Below, one piece after another: positions 10,591 to 19,888 of a DNA stretch of 64,000 nucleotides. A program made the translations under genes and the position numbers. Under the pieces are notes generated by a model. It was not told the origin of the DNA and made no database searches. It saw nothing but the letters and a program-made list of their open reading frames with translations. The DNA is from Flavobacterium sp. 1 (GTDB lineage: Bacteria > Bacteroidota > Bacteroidia > Flavobacteriales > Flavobacteriaceae): positions 4,464,001 through 4,528,000 of the forward strand of contig NZ_PGER01000001.1 of assembly GCF_002797935.1 (NCBI RefSeq), read 5' to 3'. How positions within the stretch are numbered: position 1 is the stretch's first letter; each line of letters starts with the position of its first letter.

Positions 10591-10668
10591 TACTTAAAAA
10601 ATACTTATTAAATACGTATAAAAATACGTAGTTTAGCTCTTTTTATAACAAAATGTAATCGATTACAT
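10591..10668. promoter_or_regulatory. Candidate operators between sdhC and the HMG-CoA synthase gene
   Basis: The gene-free stretch 10548-10861 holds two regular structures. Four hexamers TACTTA, TACTTA, TACGTA and TACGTA start at 10591, 10602, 10613 and 10625, about one helical turn apart. A perfect 16-bp palindrome, ATGTAATCGATTACAT, occupies 10653-10668; its central CG and TGTAA arms resemble LacI-family operators. No coding potential is seen. Binding proteins are unknown. Confidence 0.5.
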
Positions 10669-10861
10669 ATACAAAATAATATAGTTTCTAAAATTAGGTG
10701 ATAAAAATCAGGTCTCAAATTAAAAATTAACGTTAAAACTATAGTCCTAATTATATTTCATTGACAAAAGACAAAAAAACTAACAATCTAACAATACAAA
10801 ACAAGATTTACAGCTTATTCCCTAAAAATTGAAAAACAACCACTTTATAGTCTTCAAAATA

Positions 10862-10891
10862 TTGTAATTCCCCAAAGCAATTTTAACTTTG
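10862..10891 (+). promoter_or_regulatory. Promoter of the HMG-CoA synthase gene
   Basis: TTG at 10862-10864, a 19-base spacer and TAACTTTG at 10884-10891, ending 18 bases before the ATG. Good match to the Flavobacterium -33/-7 consensus. Confidence 0.7.
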
Positions 10892-10909
10892 CATCTTTAA
10901 ATTTTATTC

Positions 10910-12271
10910 ATGAAAACTGGAATTGACGCTATTGCATTTGATGTTGCCAAATTGCATTTACCCATAAAAACATTAGCCCTAGCTAGAAATATAGAACCTG
11001 AAAAACTCGAAAAAGGATTAGGATTATTAAAGATGACTTTGCCCGATGCGCATCAGGATACTGTGGTTTTTGGAGCCAATGCTTTGACAAAACTGATTCA
11101 AGACAATAATATAAAATTAAACGAAATTGCCCGAATATATGTGGGAACCGAAAGTGCTATTGACAGTTCAAAGCCTATAAGCTCTTTCCTGATTTCTCTG
11201 ATGGAACAAAAATTCGGAGAAAGCTCTTTATCCGAATGTGATGTGGTAGATTTTACTTTTGCCTGCATCGGCGGTGTAGATGCCATGCAAAACTGTCTTG
11301 ATTTTGTTCAGCTCAACCCAACAAAAAAAGCGATTGTTGTTACTACCGATTTTGCTAAATACGACTTAAATTCTACTGGTGAATACACGCAAGGTGCTGG
11401 CGCAGTTGCCTTGCTGATTACTTCAAATCCAAGAATTATAACGTTTGAGAATCATTGGGGCGTAAGTACAAAAGGCGTTTTTGATTTCTTCAAACCTTAC
11501 AGAACAATTTCAAAACAGGAAATCACAGGGAACTCAAACAATGAATCTTGGTTTGATAATTTGGAAAACGAAATTGAAATCCACAAAGACCAGCCTGTTT
11601 TTGACGGTCAATATTCGAACCAATGTTATATGGATCGTACCAGAGACGCCTATTTTTCATTCAAGAAAATAAAAAACGCTCAAGAAACAGTTTACAGCAC
11701 TTGGACAAGTATTGTAATGCATTTGCCTTATGCTTTTCAAGGGCGCAGAATGCTTTCTGAAATTTATGCTTTGGATGCTTCATCTCCGATTATTTCTGGT
11801 GAAGAAAATGCCTCAGAATACCAAAACAAATTGAAAGAAATTAGCAAATCAGAAGATTACAAAACATTTGTTGTCGATAAATTACAGCCTGCAGAATTAG
11901 CTTCTTCTTTAATCGGAAACCTTTATACTGGTTCCATTTTCATGGGATTGCTTTCTACTCTGGCTCATTTTTATAATACGAAAAAAGAAATTGCAACTGA
12001 AAAATTTGGTTTTCTTGCCTATGGAAGCGGTTCGAAAGCCAAAGTTTTTGAAGGAACTATTCAATCCGAATGGAAATCGGCAATAGCTAATGTTTCTCTT
12101 TTTGAAACATTGGAAAAAAGTTTTGAAATCGATTTTGAAACTTATGAAAAACTACACAAAAAGGAACAAAAACAAAGCATTCAAGAGCCCAAAAACGAAT
12201 GGATTCTTGACAGAATAGAAACCGAAATTCCTAATTTAATCGGAGCCCGTTATTACAAATGGATTGATTGA
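10910..12271 (+). CDS. Hydroxymethylglutaryl-CoA synthase
   Basis: The 453-residue thiolase-fold enzyme has the catalytic Cys in TFACIGGVDAMQN (Cys119), a general-base Glu in VGTESAID (Glu81) and the family signature around AFQGRRMLSE. It condenses acetyl-CoA with acetoacetyl-CoA to HMG-CoA, the entry to the mevalonate isoprenoid pathway used by many Flavobacteriaceae. It is transcribed alone from its own promoter and ends at a bidirectional terminator shared with the regulator. Its position between sdh and glyoxylate-shunt genes puts several acetyl-CoA consumers together. Confidence 0.88.
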   Translation: MKTGIDAIAFDVAKLHLPIKTLALARNIEPEKLEKGLGLLKMTLPDAHQDTVVFGANALTKLIQDNNIKLNEIARIYVGTESAIDSSKPISSFLISLMEQKFGESSLSECDVVDFTFACIGGVDAMQNCLDFVQLNPTKKAIVVTTDFAKYDLNSTGEYTQGAGAVALLITSNPRIITFENHWGVSTKGVFDFFKPYRTISKQEITGNSNNESWFDNLENEIEIHKDQPVFDGQYSNQCYMDRTRDAYFSFKKIKNAQETVYSTWTSIVMHLPYAFQGRRMLSEIYALDASSPIISGEENASEYQNKLKEISKSEDYKTFVVDKLQPAELASSLIGNLYTGSIFMGLLSTLAHFYNTKKEIATEKFGFLAYGSGSKAKVFEGTIQSEWKSAIANVSLFETLEKSFEIDFETYEKLHKKEQKQSIQEPKNEWILDRIETEIPNLIGARYYKWID

Positions 12272-12289
12272 CTTTAATATTGACAATAC

Positions 12290-12328
12290 AAAAAGAGCCA
12301 CGAAAGATAAAATTCATTCGTGGCTTTA
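12290..12328. terminator. Bidirectional terminator between HMG-CoA synthase and regulator genes
   Basis: Stem AGCCACGAA / TTCGTGGCT with A-rich and T-rich flanks, placed between two convergent stop codons. Confidence 0.75.
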
Positions 12329-12330
12329 CT

Positions 12331-13812
12331 TTAACTAAACTTAGCAATATATTCCTGAACCGTCGCATCTGTCTTTTCGTTTCTAAGTTTTTGATTCAAA
12401 TGAATCGGCGGTGAAGCTCTCTCTAAACAATTTTGTACAGCACAGGTTTCACAAGTCACCCCAACTAATCTTTTTTGCATTAAATTCCCTTCTATAAATT
12501 TAAATCGTTTTTTGATTGAAGGTGTGATTAAAATCCCAACAGAAATACTTCTCATACAATTTTTCTTGAATGGATCCGGCGTAGCCGATGAAAAAACAAG
12601 ATATTCATTATTACTGTTTTCATAACGCGAAATCTGTGCATCAAAAAAGTGTTCTTTCTTTTGTTTCAAAGACTCCACAATTGTTTTTATCGACACCCAT
12701 CTTCGACAATAGTGTTCATTCATCTCGTTGGCATGAGGTTCTTGCTGATTGGTAATATGCAGTTCTTTTTTTATCTGATAAGTGTCTGCTCCAATTTCAT
12801 GAGATAAACGAAGGAAAAAGAGATTCTTTATCTGAAAATCCTTAGGTAAAATATTAGTTAGCCGCTGATAAAATGATTCTGGAGAAACCGTAAATCTGTT
12901 CATCAGCTGAACCATTTCCTGAGGTTTTGGATCCTCTTTTGATAAAAATAAATTTAATTCTTCAATCAGCGTCTCTCTTGGAATAAGCAAGGCTCCTGCA
13001 AAATAGGAAGCATAAAAATTATTAAGAACTTGGTCAAAATTATCAAACTTTATCCAACTAAAAGTATACAGTCTTTCTTTGATTTCAAGAAAATTATAAG
13101 CAATTTCTTTTGCTAAAATAAATGCTTTCTGAGAATCATCAATCCCAACAGACAGTAATAAAGTTCTGCTTTTTGGTACAAAAATAGACCGTAGGTCACC
13201 TAATTCTTCTTTCTCCGAAAAAACAATTTCGGTAATGCTATATCCGTATTCTTCAATTAAAATTGCTGACAATTCACTAATCGAAATATTGGTTGTATTA
13301 GTAATGTGGAATGCTTTGCAAAACAGCAGCACTTTTTCTTCAAGATCTTCAAAATAATTATTGTGCGCTTCCTGATAGGAACGCAATGAAGCCAAGAAAA
13401 AACTTTCTCTTGTTAAGTTATAATGCTGCGCAATTTCGATAATTGTGCTTATAAAGGCGTTGACCTTGGCCGGAGCATTGGCTATAATATCTATTAAGTC
13501 AGCTTCTTGAATCCCAAATAGATCCAGCGGAATCTCTTTCAAAATTCCTGATTTTAATATTTCGCCAATCGGTGCGAGATTATTATCAAGCTTTAGAGAC
13601 ACCATGTGATCGTATGAGACTTCTAACTTATTAGCCAAAAGAATAATTTTTTCCGTTTTAGGATATTTTTTTCCTTTCTCTATTTCGTTGAGATACGATT
13701 TAGACAGTTCTGTTATTTTGGCTAGGCCAAATAATGACAAATCTTTATTTGTTCGAGCCTGCTTGAGTTTAAGCCCAAAAATCAACTTAATATAATCCTT
13801 CTCTATGTTCAT
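12331..13812 (-). CDS. XRE-family regulator of the ScfR/RamB type (HTH, ImmA/IrrE-like, DUF2083)
   Basis: The 493-residue protein has an N-terminal HTH_3 domain (residues about 9-63, with ELSKSYLNEIEKGKKYP as recognition region). A central ImmA/IrrE-like domain follows, in which the HExxH motif is absent (AKEIAYNFLEIKER). The C-terminal short-chain fatty acyl-CoA regulator domain carries a Cys cluster (CETCAVQNCLERASPP). RamB of Corynebacterium, a relative, controls glyoxylate-shunt genes. Here the gene is divergent from aceB, so control of aceBA in response to acetate or acyl-CoA is the natural inference. Its own promoter places the transcript start at or next to the ATG. Confidence 0.85.
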   Translation of the reverse strand: MNIEKDYIKLIFGLKLKQARTNKDLSLFGLAKITELSKSYLNEIEKGKKYPKTEKIILLANKLEVSYDHMVSLKLDNNLAPIGEILKSGILKEIPLDLFGIQEADLIDIIANAPAKVNAFISTIIEIAQHYNLTRESFFLASLRSYQEAHNNYFEDLEEKVLLFCKAFHITNTTNISISELSAILIEEYGYSITEIVFSEKEELGDLRSIFVPKSRTLLLSVGIDDSQKAFILAKEIAYNFLEIKERLYTFSWIKFDNFDQVLNNFYASYFAGALLIPRETLIEELNLFLSKEDPKPQEMVQLMNRFTVSPESFYQRLTNILPKDFQIKNLFFLRLSHEIGADTYQIKKELHITNQQEPHANEMNEHYCRRWVSIKTIVESLKQKKEHFFDAQISRYENSNNEYLVFSSATPDPFKKNCMRSISVGILITPSIKKRFKFIEGNLMQKRLVGVTCETCAVQNCLERASPPIHLNQKLRNEKTDATVQEYIAKFS

Positions 13813-13817
13813 AAAAT

Positions 13818-13849
13818 CAAAGATAAACTAAAAAAAATAAAAAACTCAA
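13818..13849 (-). promoter_or_regulatory. Promoter of the RamB-like regulator gene
   Basis: On the minus strand TTG (13849-13847), a 21-base spacer and TATCTTTG (13825-13818). The ATG begins at 13812, only five bases past the -7 box, which predicts a leaderless or nearly leaderless mRNA. Confidence 0.6.
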
Positions 13850-13869
13850 AAAAATATTTTTACGTTTTT

Positions 13870-13912
13870 AGCGAACGTTCGCTTGTTTTATAAAAAACTT
13901 TTTGTACTATTG
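13870..13912 (+). promoter_or_regulatory. aceB promoter with overlapping 14-bp operator
   Basis: A perfect palindrome AGCGAACGTTCGCT spans 13870-13883. Its last base is the first base of the TTG -33 element (13883-13885). After 19 bases comes TACTATTG (13905-13912), one mismatch from the TAnnTTTG -7 consensus, and the aceB ATG follows at 13934. This geometry suits a regulator that blocks or recruits polymerase at the glyoxylate-shunt promoter. Confidence 0.65.
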
Positions 13913-13933
13913 TAAAAGAAAAACGCATTAGCC

Positions 13934-15535
13934 ATGAAAAACCAAACAGAAACCACAGAAAAAACATTCCAAATCACAAATGGAATGACACAGCAGTATC
14001 CCGAAATATTGACGGACAAAGCCATTGAATTCTTAACAGAATTGCATCAAAAATTTAATAACAAAAGACTTTCGTTATTAGAAGACCGAAAAAGACAACA
14101 AGTATTATTTGATGCTGGAGCCTTACCTTGTTTCCTCCCCGAAACACGAATGATTAGAGAAAGTAAATGGGTAGCCGCAACTACTCCAAAAGATTTATTG
14201 GACCGAAGAGTTGAAATCACAGGACCGGTGGACAGAAAAATGGTCATTAATGCACTCAATTCAGGTGCTAAAACTTTTATGGCTGATTTTGAAGACAGCA
14301 CATCGCCCACTTGGAGCAATTTGATGGAAGGACAGCAAAATTTGATAGATGCAGTTAACAAAACCATAACTCTTGAAGACACTGTAAAAAATAAAAAATA
14401 CGCTCTAAAAGAAAAGACTGCCGTTTTAATTGTAAGACCTAGAGGGCTGCATCTCAATGAAAAAAATATTCATATTGACGGGCAGGAAACCTCAGGTTCT
14501 TTAATAGATTTTGGATTGTATGCTTTCCATAATCACGAGCAATTGTCAAAAAATGGAACTGCTCCCTACTTCTATTTGCCAAAATTGGAGCATTATTTAG
14601 AAGCAAGATGGTGGAATGAAGTTTTCGAATTTGCCCAAGAATATTTAGGAGAACAAAACGGAACTTTTAAAGCCACAGTATTGATAGAAACGATTACTGC
14701 CAGCTTTCAACTAGACGAAATTATTTTTGAATTAAGAGACCATATCGTAGGATTGAACTGTGGCCGGTGGGATTACATTTTTTCGTTCATCAAAAAATTA
14801 AGAAAACATAAAACCTATATCATTCCAAATCGTGATCAGGTAACGATGAATACACCATTCATGAGTGCTTATTCACAATTGGTAATTCAAAGATGCCACA
14901 AACGAAATATCCATGCTATCGGCGGGATGGCAGCACAAATTCCGATTAAGAACGATGAAGAAGCAAATAACATTGCGTTTGACAAAGTAGTAACTGACAA
15001 GCAAAGAGAAGTGCAAAACGGCCACGACGGCACTTGGGTAGCTCATCCTGATTTGGTTCCGTTGGCACAATCGGTTTTTGATAAATACATGCCTACACAA
15101 AATCAAATTCATGTAAAACGAGAAGACGTAAACGTAGTAGAAGAAGATTTACTCGCAATCCCAAAAGGAACCATAACCGAGCAGGGAGTTCGAAAAAACA
15201 TTAGCATTTCTGTTCTCTATATTGCCTCATGGCTAAACGGACAAGGCGCGGCCGCTTTACACCATTTGATGGAAGATGCCGCAACTGCAGAAATCTCAAG
15301 GTCTCAATTATGGCAATGGGTACAAAACGAAGTTGTATTAGATAATTACAAAGCGCTAACAGTAAAATACTATCATCGCCTAGCAATGGAAGAATTTGAA
15401 AAAATTAGACAGCAAGTAGGCAACGATAACCATGAAAAACAAAACTATCGATTGGCAGAAGAACTACTGGACAAGCTTGTAATAAATGACAATTTTGTAG
15501 AATTTCTAACCTTAATCGGATATAAATACCTATAA
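13934..15535 (+). CDS. aceB: Malate synthase A
   Basis: The 533-residue enzyme condenses glyoxylate with acetyl-CoA to malate. The family blocks are intact: FMADFEDSTSPTW, LIVRPRGLHLNE with the catalytic Arg, VLIETITASFQLDEI, GLNCGRWDYIFS with metal ligands, and the C-terminal GQGAAALHHLMEDAATAEISRSQLWQW with the catalytic Asp. Its length matches the A isoform rather than the 720-residue G isoform. It is followed after 48 bases by aceA, as a glyoxylate-shunt operon. Confidence 0.97.
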   Translation: MKNQTETTEKTFQITNGMTQQYPEILTDKAIEFLTELHQKFNNKRLSLLEDRKRQQVLFDAGALPCFLPETRMIRESKWVAATTPKDLLDRRVEITGPVDRKMVINALNSGAKTFMADFEDSTSPTWSNLMEGQQNLIDAVNKTITLEDTVKNKKYALKEKTAVLIVRPRGLHLNEKNIHIDGQETSGSLIDFGLYAFHNHEQLSKNGTAPYFYLPKLEHYLEARWWNEVFEFAQEYLGEQNGTFKATVLIETITASFQLDEIIFELRDHIVGLNCGRWDYIFSFIKKLRKHKTYIIPNRDQVTMNTPFMSAYSQLVIQRCHKRNIHAIGGMAAQIPIKNDEEANNIAFDKVVTDKQREVQNGHDGTWVAHPDLVPLAQSVFDKYMPTQNQIHVKREDVNVVEEDLLAIPKGTITEQGVRKNISISVLYIASWLNGQGAAALHHLMEDAATAEISRSQLWQWVQNEVVLDNYKALTVKYYHRLAMEEFEKIRQQVGNDNHEKQNYRLAEELLDKLVINDNFVEFLTLIGYKYL

Positions 15536-15583
15536 ACTTTCAGTTTCAAAATAAAAACCAACAAACTTTATTAAACGTATATC

Positions 15584-16864
15584 ATGAAAACAACCGAGAC
15601 AAGAATTCAAGAATTAATTAGCGACTGGATTACAAACCCGAGATGGAAAGGAATCGAACGTCCTTATACTGCTGAAGAAGTAATAAATCTTCAAGGTTCT
15701 TATCAAATTGAGCACAGCATTGCCAAAATGGGAGCGGTTAAACTATGGAACAAACTCAATTCTCAAGATTTTGTTACAGGACTAGGAGCTCTTACCGGAA
15801 ACCAAGCTATTCAGGAAGTCGAAGCTGGATTAGATGCCATTTATCTCAGCGGCTGGCAAGTAGCAGCCGATGCCAATGTGGCGGGCGAAATGTATCCGGA
15901 TCAATCTTTATATCCAGCCAACAGTGTTCCGTTAGTAGTAAAGAGAATCAACAATGCTCTGTTGCGTGCCGATCAAATACAAATAGTAAATAAAACCACG
16001 GATAAAAAAGATTATCTAATACCTATCGTTGCCGATGCAGAAGCTGGTTTTGGAGGTAATCTGAATGCTTTCGAACTGATGAAATCAATGATTGAATCGG
16101 GAGCTTCGGGTGTTCATTTTGAAGACCAATTGAGTTCGGCCAAAAAATGCGGTCATTTAGGCGGAAAAGTTTTAGTTCCAACCCAGGAAGCCATCAATAA
16201 ATTAATTGCCGCTCGCTTGGCAGCCGATGTAATGGGAACACCAACGCTTATCGTAGCAAGAACAGATGCCGATGCTGCCAACTTATTGACGAGCGATATC
16301 GACCCAAGAGACACTAAATTCATTACAGGAGAAAAAACGGCCGAAGGATTTTTCTATGTAAACTGTGGCGTAGAACAAGGAATTGACCGTGGATTAAGTT
16401 ATGCACCGTATGCTGATTTGATCTGGATGGAAACTAGCAACCCCAATTTGGCTTATGCCAAACGTTTTGCCGATGCTATTCATGATAAATTCCCTGGAAA
16501 ATTATTGGCTTACAACTGCTCGCCTTCATTCAACTGGGCTGCCAAATTATCCGTAGCCGAAATGGAAACCTTCAGAGAAGATTTGGCTGCAATGGGTTAT
16601 AAATTCCAATTCATCACTTTGGCAGGATTTCATGCGCTTAACACCAGCATGTTTGAATTATCGAAAGCATACAAAGAAAGAGGAATGGCAGGTTACTCCG
16701 AATTACAGGAAAGAGAATTTGCTTTACAGCAACACGGTTTCAAAGCTGTAAAACATCAAAATTTTGTAGGCACTTCCTATTTTGACGCCGTACAAAACAC
16801 CGTTACTACAGGAAAATCCTCAACAACAGCAATGAAAGATTCTACCGAAGTAGCACAGTTTTAA
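15584..16864 (+). CDS. aceA: Isocitrate lyase
   Basis: The 426-residue protein cleaves isocitrate to succinate and glyoxylate. The catalytic loop [11 protein letters not shown] holds the nucleophilic Cys; the metal region [11 protein letters not shown], the VARTDADAA segment and the CSPSFNW substrate motif are all present. It is the second gene of the aceBA operon and is closed by a strong terminator. Together with aceB it allows growth on acetate or fatty acids by bypassing the decarboxylating TCA steps. Confidence 0.97.
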   Translation: MKTTETRIQELISDWITNPRWKGIERPYTAEEVINLQGSYQIEHSIAKMGAVKLWNKLNSQDFVTGLGALTGNQAIQEVEAGLDAIYLSGWQVAADANVAGEMYPDQSLYPANSVPLVVKRINNALLRADQIQIVNKTTDKKDYLIPIVADAEAGFGGNLNAFELMKSMIESGASGVHFEDQLSSAKKCGHLGGKVLVPTQEAINKLIAARLAADVMGTPTLIVARTDADAANLLTSDIDPRDTKFITGEKTAEGFFYVNCGVEQGIDRGLSYAPYADLIWMETSNPNLAYAKRFADAIHDKFPGKLLAYNCSPSFNWAAKLSVAEMETFREDLAAMGYKFQFITLAGFHALNTSMFELSKAYKERGMAGYSELQEREFALQQHGFKAVKHQNFVGTSYFDAVQNTVTTGKSSTTAMKDSTEVAQF

Positions 16865-16881
16865 TTTTTAAATACTTTTCT

Positions 16882-16922
16882 AAGAGCACGGAGAAAGTTA
16901 ATTTCTTCGTGCTTTTTTCTTT
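16882..16922 (+). terminator. Terminator of aceBA
   Basis: Stem AGCACGGAGAAA / TTTCTTCGTGCT followed by TTTTTTCTTTTTT, about 20 bases past the aceA stop. Confidence 0.85.
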
Positions 16923-16957
16923 TTTGGATCACAGCAAAAATGCAAAATATCTCACTT

Positions 16958-17027
16958 TAGCCCCGATTGAAATGGAAATCCTTATAAGCCGGGGTTCGGC
17001 TTATAAGATTGAAACGAAAAGCGGGAC
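16958..17027 (+). repeat. Intergenic hairpin repeat, family A copy 2
   Basis: The copy begins TAGCCCCGATTGAAATGG and ends AAACGAAAAGCGGGAC around the stem CTTATAAGCC / GGCTTATAAG. It matches the copy at 55657-55726 in both outer blocks but not in the stem. It occupies most of the aceA-pepP gap. Confidence 0.75.
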
Positions 17028-17191
17028 CAATGCCTGCTAAAAATGCCCAATCTCTCTGCTCCAAAAATTAACAGTTAAACTCTTGTTTTAATTAAAACCC
17101 GTTATAAAAACCTTAAAAAAATCACTAAAAGCACCAATTTCGTTATAAAAATTTCTATTTTTGAAGATTCAATACCAAAATTCGTTTTCTT

Positions 17192-18484
17192 ATGAAATAT
17201 CATCAAATTGACCGTGCTCTTTTTATTAAAAACAGAGCAAAATTCATGGCTGCAATGAAACCTAATAGTGTAGCTGTATTTAATTCTAACGATATTTATC
17301 CTGTTTCTGCAGACAGTACCTTGCCGTTTGCACAACACCGCGATATTTTTTATTTATCCGGGGTTGATCAGGAAGAAAGCATCTTATTACTTTTCCCAGA
17401 CGCTCCATACGAGAACCAAAGAGAAATACTATTCTTAAAAGAAACCAGCGAGCATATTGCTATTTGGGAAGGTGAAAAATTGACCAAAGAACGCGCTTTT
17501 GAAGTTTCGGGGATTAAAACTGTTTATTGGTTGCAGGATTTCGAAAAAATTTTAAATGAAATGATGACGTATTCAGACATCATGTACATTAACACCAACG
17601 AACATTACCGAGCTGCTGTTGAAACAGAAACCCGTGAAGCCCGTTTTGTAAAATGGTGGAAAGCCAAATACCCGGCGCATCAGGTGGCTAAAAGCAATCC
17701 TATTTTGCAGCGCATTCGTTCTATCAAAGAAACTGAAGAAATAGATTTAATCCAGAACGCTTGTAATATTACCGAAAAAGGTTTCCGAAGACTGTTGTCT
17801 TTTGTAAAACCTAATGTAACCGAATACGAAATCGAAGCCGAATTAATTCACGAATTCATCCGCAATCGTTCCAAAGGTTTTGCCTACACGCCAATTATTG
17901 CTTCGGGAAATAATGCCAATGTACTGCATTACATCGAAAACAACCAACAATGCAAAGCGAGTGATTTAATCTTACTGGACGTTGCAGCCGAATATGCCAA
18001 TTATTCAAGTGATTTGACACGAACTATTCCTGTTTCAGGACGTTATTCAGACAGACAAAAAGCGGTTTACAATGCAGTTTTGCGCGTAAAAAACGAAGCC
18101 TCCAAAATGCTTACGCCAGGAACACTTTGGAAGCAATACCATGTAGAAGTGGGTAAAATCATGACTTCCGAATTGCTTGGTTTAGGTTTAATCGACAAAG
18201 CCGATGTTCAAAATGAAAATCCGGAATGGCCAGCCTACAAAAAATATTTCATGCACGGAACTTCGCACCACATGGGATTGGACACACACGATTATGGATT
18301 ATTGCACGAGCCAATAAAAGCCAATATGGTTTTTACCGTTGAGCCCGGAATTTATATTCCTGCCGAAGGTTTCGGAATCCGTTTGGAAGACAATGTTGTT
18401 GTTCAGGAAAAAGGAGAGCCTTTCAACTTAATGCGAAACATCCCGATTGAAGTGGAGGAAATCGAAAGTTTGATGAATTCATAA
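17192..18484 (+). CDS. pepP: Aminopeptidase P family metallopeptidase (Xaa-Pro aminopeptidase)
   Basis: The 430-residue protein has an N-terminal creatinase/prolidase-like domain (to about residue 170) and a pita-bread catalytic domain. The five metal ligands are recognisable: LLDVAAEY and SSDLTRT (Asp, Asp), HGTSHHMGLDTHD (His), FTVEPGIYI (Glu) and GIRLEDNVVV (Glu). It releases N-terminal residues preceding proline in the cytoplasm. A TATTTTTG box at 17156-17163 is a probable -7 element, and a terminator follows the stop. Confidence 0.92.
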   Translation: MKYHQIDRALFIKNRAKFMAAMKPNSVAVFNSNDIYPVSADSTLPFAQHRDIFYLSGVDQEESILLLFPDAPYENQREILFLKETSEHIAIWEGEKLTKERAFEVSGIKTVYWLQDFEKILNEMMTYSDIMYINTNEHYRAAVETETREARFVKWWKAKYPAHQVAKSNPILQRIRSIKETEEIDLIQNACNITEKGFRRLLSFVKPNVTEYEIEAELIHEFIRNRSKGFAYTPIIASGNNANVLHYIENNQQCKASDLILLDVAAEYANYSSDLTRTIPVSGRYSDRQKAVYNAVLRVKNEASKMLTPGTLWKQYHVEVGKIMTSELLGLGLIDKADVQNENPEWPAYKKYFMHGTSHHMGLDTHDYGLLHEPIKANMVFTVEPGIYIPAEGFGIRLEDNVVVQEKGEPFNLMRNIPIEVEEIESLMNS

Positions 18485-18506
18485 TTCTTATTAAATACAA
18501 TCAATA

Positions 18507-18537
18507 AACGGCTTTCAGTAATGGAAGCCGTTTTTAT
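18507..18537 (+). terminator. Terminator of pepP
   Basis: Stem AACGGCTTTC / GGAAGCCGTT (one wobble) followed by a T-run, about 25 bases past the stop. Confidence 0.75.
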
Positions 18538-18539
18538 TT

Positions 18540-18662
18540 GGGCGCGTCCCAACCTCCGTAAACTTCAGCTGGGTCGGGCTATTCACTGCAAGTCCTCGTC
18601 CCGTCTCGTCTTTTTTGACGAGACGGGACTGTGGGCTTTCCGTTGCTATCCCTCGCGCGGAA
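18540..18662 (+). repeat. Intergenic repeat, family B copy 1
   Basis: The element begins GGGCGCGTCCC, carries GGTCGGGCTATTCACTGCAAG and ends TGCTATCCCTCGCGCGG, with a perfect central stem (CCCGTCTCGTC / GACGAGACGGG, six-base loop). It is far more GC-rich than its surroundings. The outer blocks resemble a repeat I recall as common in Flavobacterium genomes. A reversed relative is at 40605-40721. Confidence 0.75.
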
Positions 18663-18740
18663 AGCGACATATTTTCGTCTTCGTTTGTAACATTCTAAAC
18701 CCACATCCGACTCATTTAAAAAACTAAAATTCAAGAAATC

Positions 18741-19547
18741 ATGCAAGCACACGAAATAGATTATCAGATTTTTGGAGAAGAAATGCAATATGTAGAAATA
18801 GAATTGGATCCTCAGGAAATCGTAATTGCCGAAGCGGGCAGTTTTATGATGATGGAAAACAACATCCAAATGGAAACCATTTTTGGTGACGGATCCGAAC
18901 AGCAAGCCAGTTCAGGTTTATTTGGCAAACTTTTGAATGCCGGAAAAAGAGTTCTTACAGGCGAAAGCTTATTCATGACGGCATTCCTGAATCAAGGCAA
19001 CACCAAAAGCAAAGTTTCGTTTGCCTCTCCATATCCCGGAAAAATCCTTCCAATTGATTTAACGCAGTTCCAAGGTAAGTTTATCTGTCAAAAAAGTTCT
19101 TTTCTATGCGCTGCCAAAGGCGTTTCGGTTGGAATTGAATTCTCCCAAAAACTTGGTCGCGGCTTCTTTGGAGGCGAAGGTTTCATTATGCAAAAAATAG
19201 AAGGAGACGGAATGGCGTTTGTTCATTCGGGAGGAACAATGGCTAAAAAAGAATTGGCTCACGGCGAAGTACTAAAAGTAGACACAGGCTGTATAATTGG
19301 TTTTACGAAAGATGTTGATTATGATATTGAATTTATAGGCGGAATCAAGAATTCTATCTTTGGAGGTGAAGGTTTGTTTTACGCCACTTTACGCGGGCCA
19401 GGAACTGTTTATATTCAATCATTACCTTTCAGCAGATTGGCGGATAGAATCATTGCATCAGCACCAAGATCAGGAGGAAGCGGTCGTGATGAAGGAAGTT
19501 TGCTTGGTGGATTGGGTAATCTTTTGGATGGTGATAATCGATTCTAA
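18741..19547 (+). CDS. TIGR00266 / AIM24 family protein
   Basis: The 268-residue protein belongs to the AIM24-like family by its repeated beta-rich blocks: [49 protein letters not shown] strands, [16 protein letters not shown] and [27 protein letters not shown]. It ends in a Gly/Ser-rich tail. There is no signal peptide or membrane segment. Function is not established; mitochondrial AIM24 affects inner-membrane organisation, but transfer of that role here is speculative. Confidence 0.85.
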   Translation: MQAHEIDYQIFGEEMQYVEIELDPQEIVIAEAGSFMMMENNIQMETIFGDGSEQQASSGLFGKLLNAGKRVLTGESLFMTAFLNQGNTKSKVSFASPYPGKILPIDLTQFQGKFICQKSSFLCAAKGVSVGIEFSQKLGRGFFGGEGFIMQKIEGDGMAFVHSGGTMAKKELAHGEVLKVDTGCIIGFTKDVDYDIEFIGGIKNSIFGGEGLFYATLRGPGTVYIQSLPFSRLADRIIASAPRSGGSGRDEGSLLGGLGNLLDGDNRF

Positions 19548-19567
19548 TTTTTTATAAATAATACTTC

Positions 19568-19602
19568 AAACGGCTTTTCAGAAATGGGAGCCGTTTTTTT
19601 AA
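19568..19602 (+). terminator. Terminator of the AIM24-like gene
   Basis: Stem AAACGGCTTTTC / GGGAGCCGTTT with T7 tail, about 20 bases past the stop. Confidence 0.75.
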
Positions 19603-19888
19603 GTACAATATGAATGTCTTTTACACATTGCTATCCGAAAGTTTTACTGAATAACAATAGAGTGCCTTATTACCCTTTGAATATATTTAGTCAAGCATAC
19701 TCCAACATTATCCTAATAGTGTAATATTATACTGTTTTAGATTTTGTGTTTCCACAAGCGTGCCAATGTTTTTAGACCTTCTTAAAATGTAATCTAATTC
19801 TTCGTATATTAAATAATTTTAAATACACAACCGATTGTTTTTTTAAATACATTTGAAAAAATAACTTACTTATCTTAAATAAAACGAT
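19603..19888. other. Gene-free stretch before the esterase gene
   Basis: AT-rich DNA with no convincing ORF, hairpin or consensus promoter that I can defend; it presumably holds the promoter of the secreted hydrolase that follows. Confidence 0.5.

Noticed and set aside
18521..18727. 68-codon ORF
   Set aside because: It lies inside the pepP terminator and the family B repeat.
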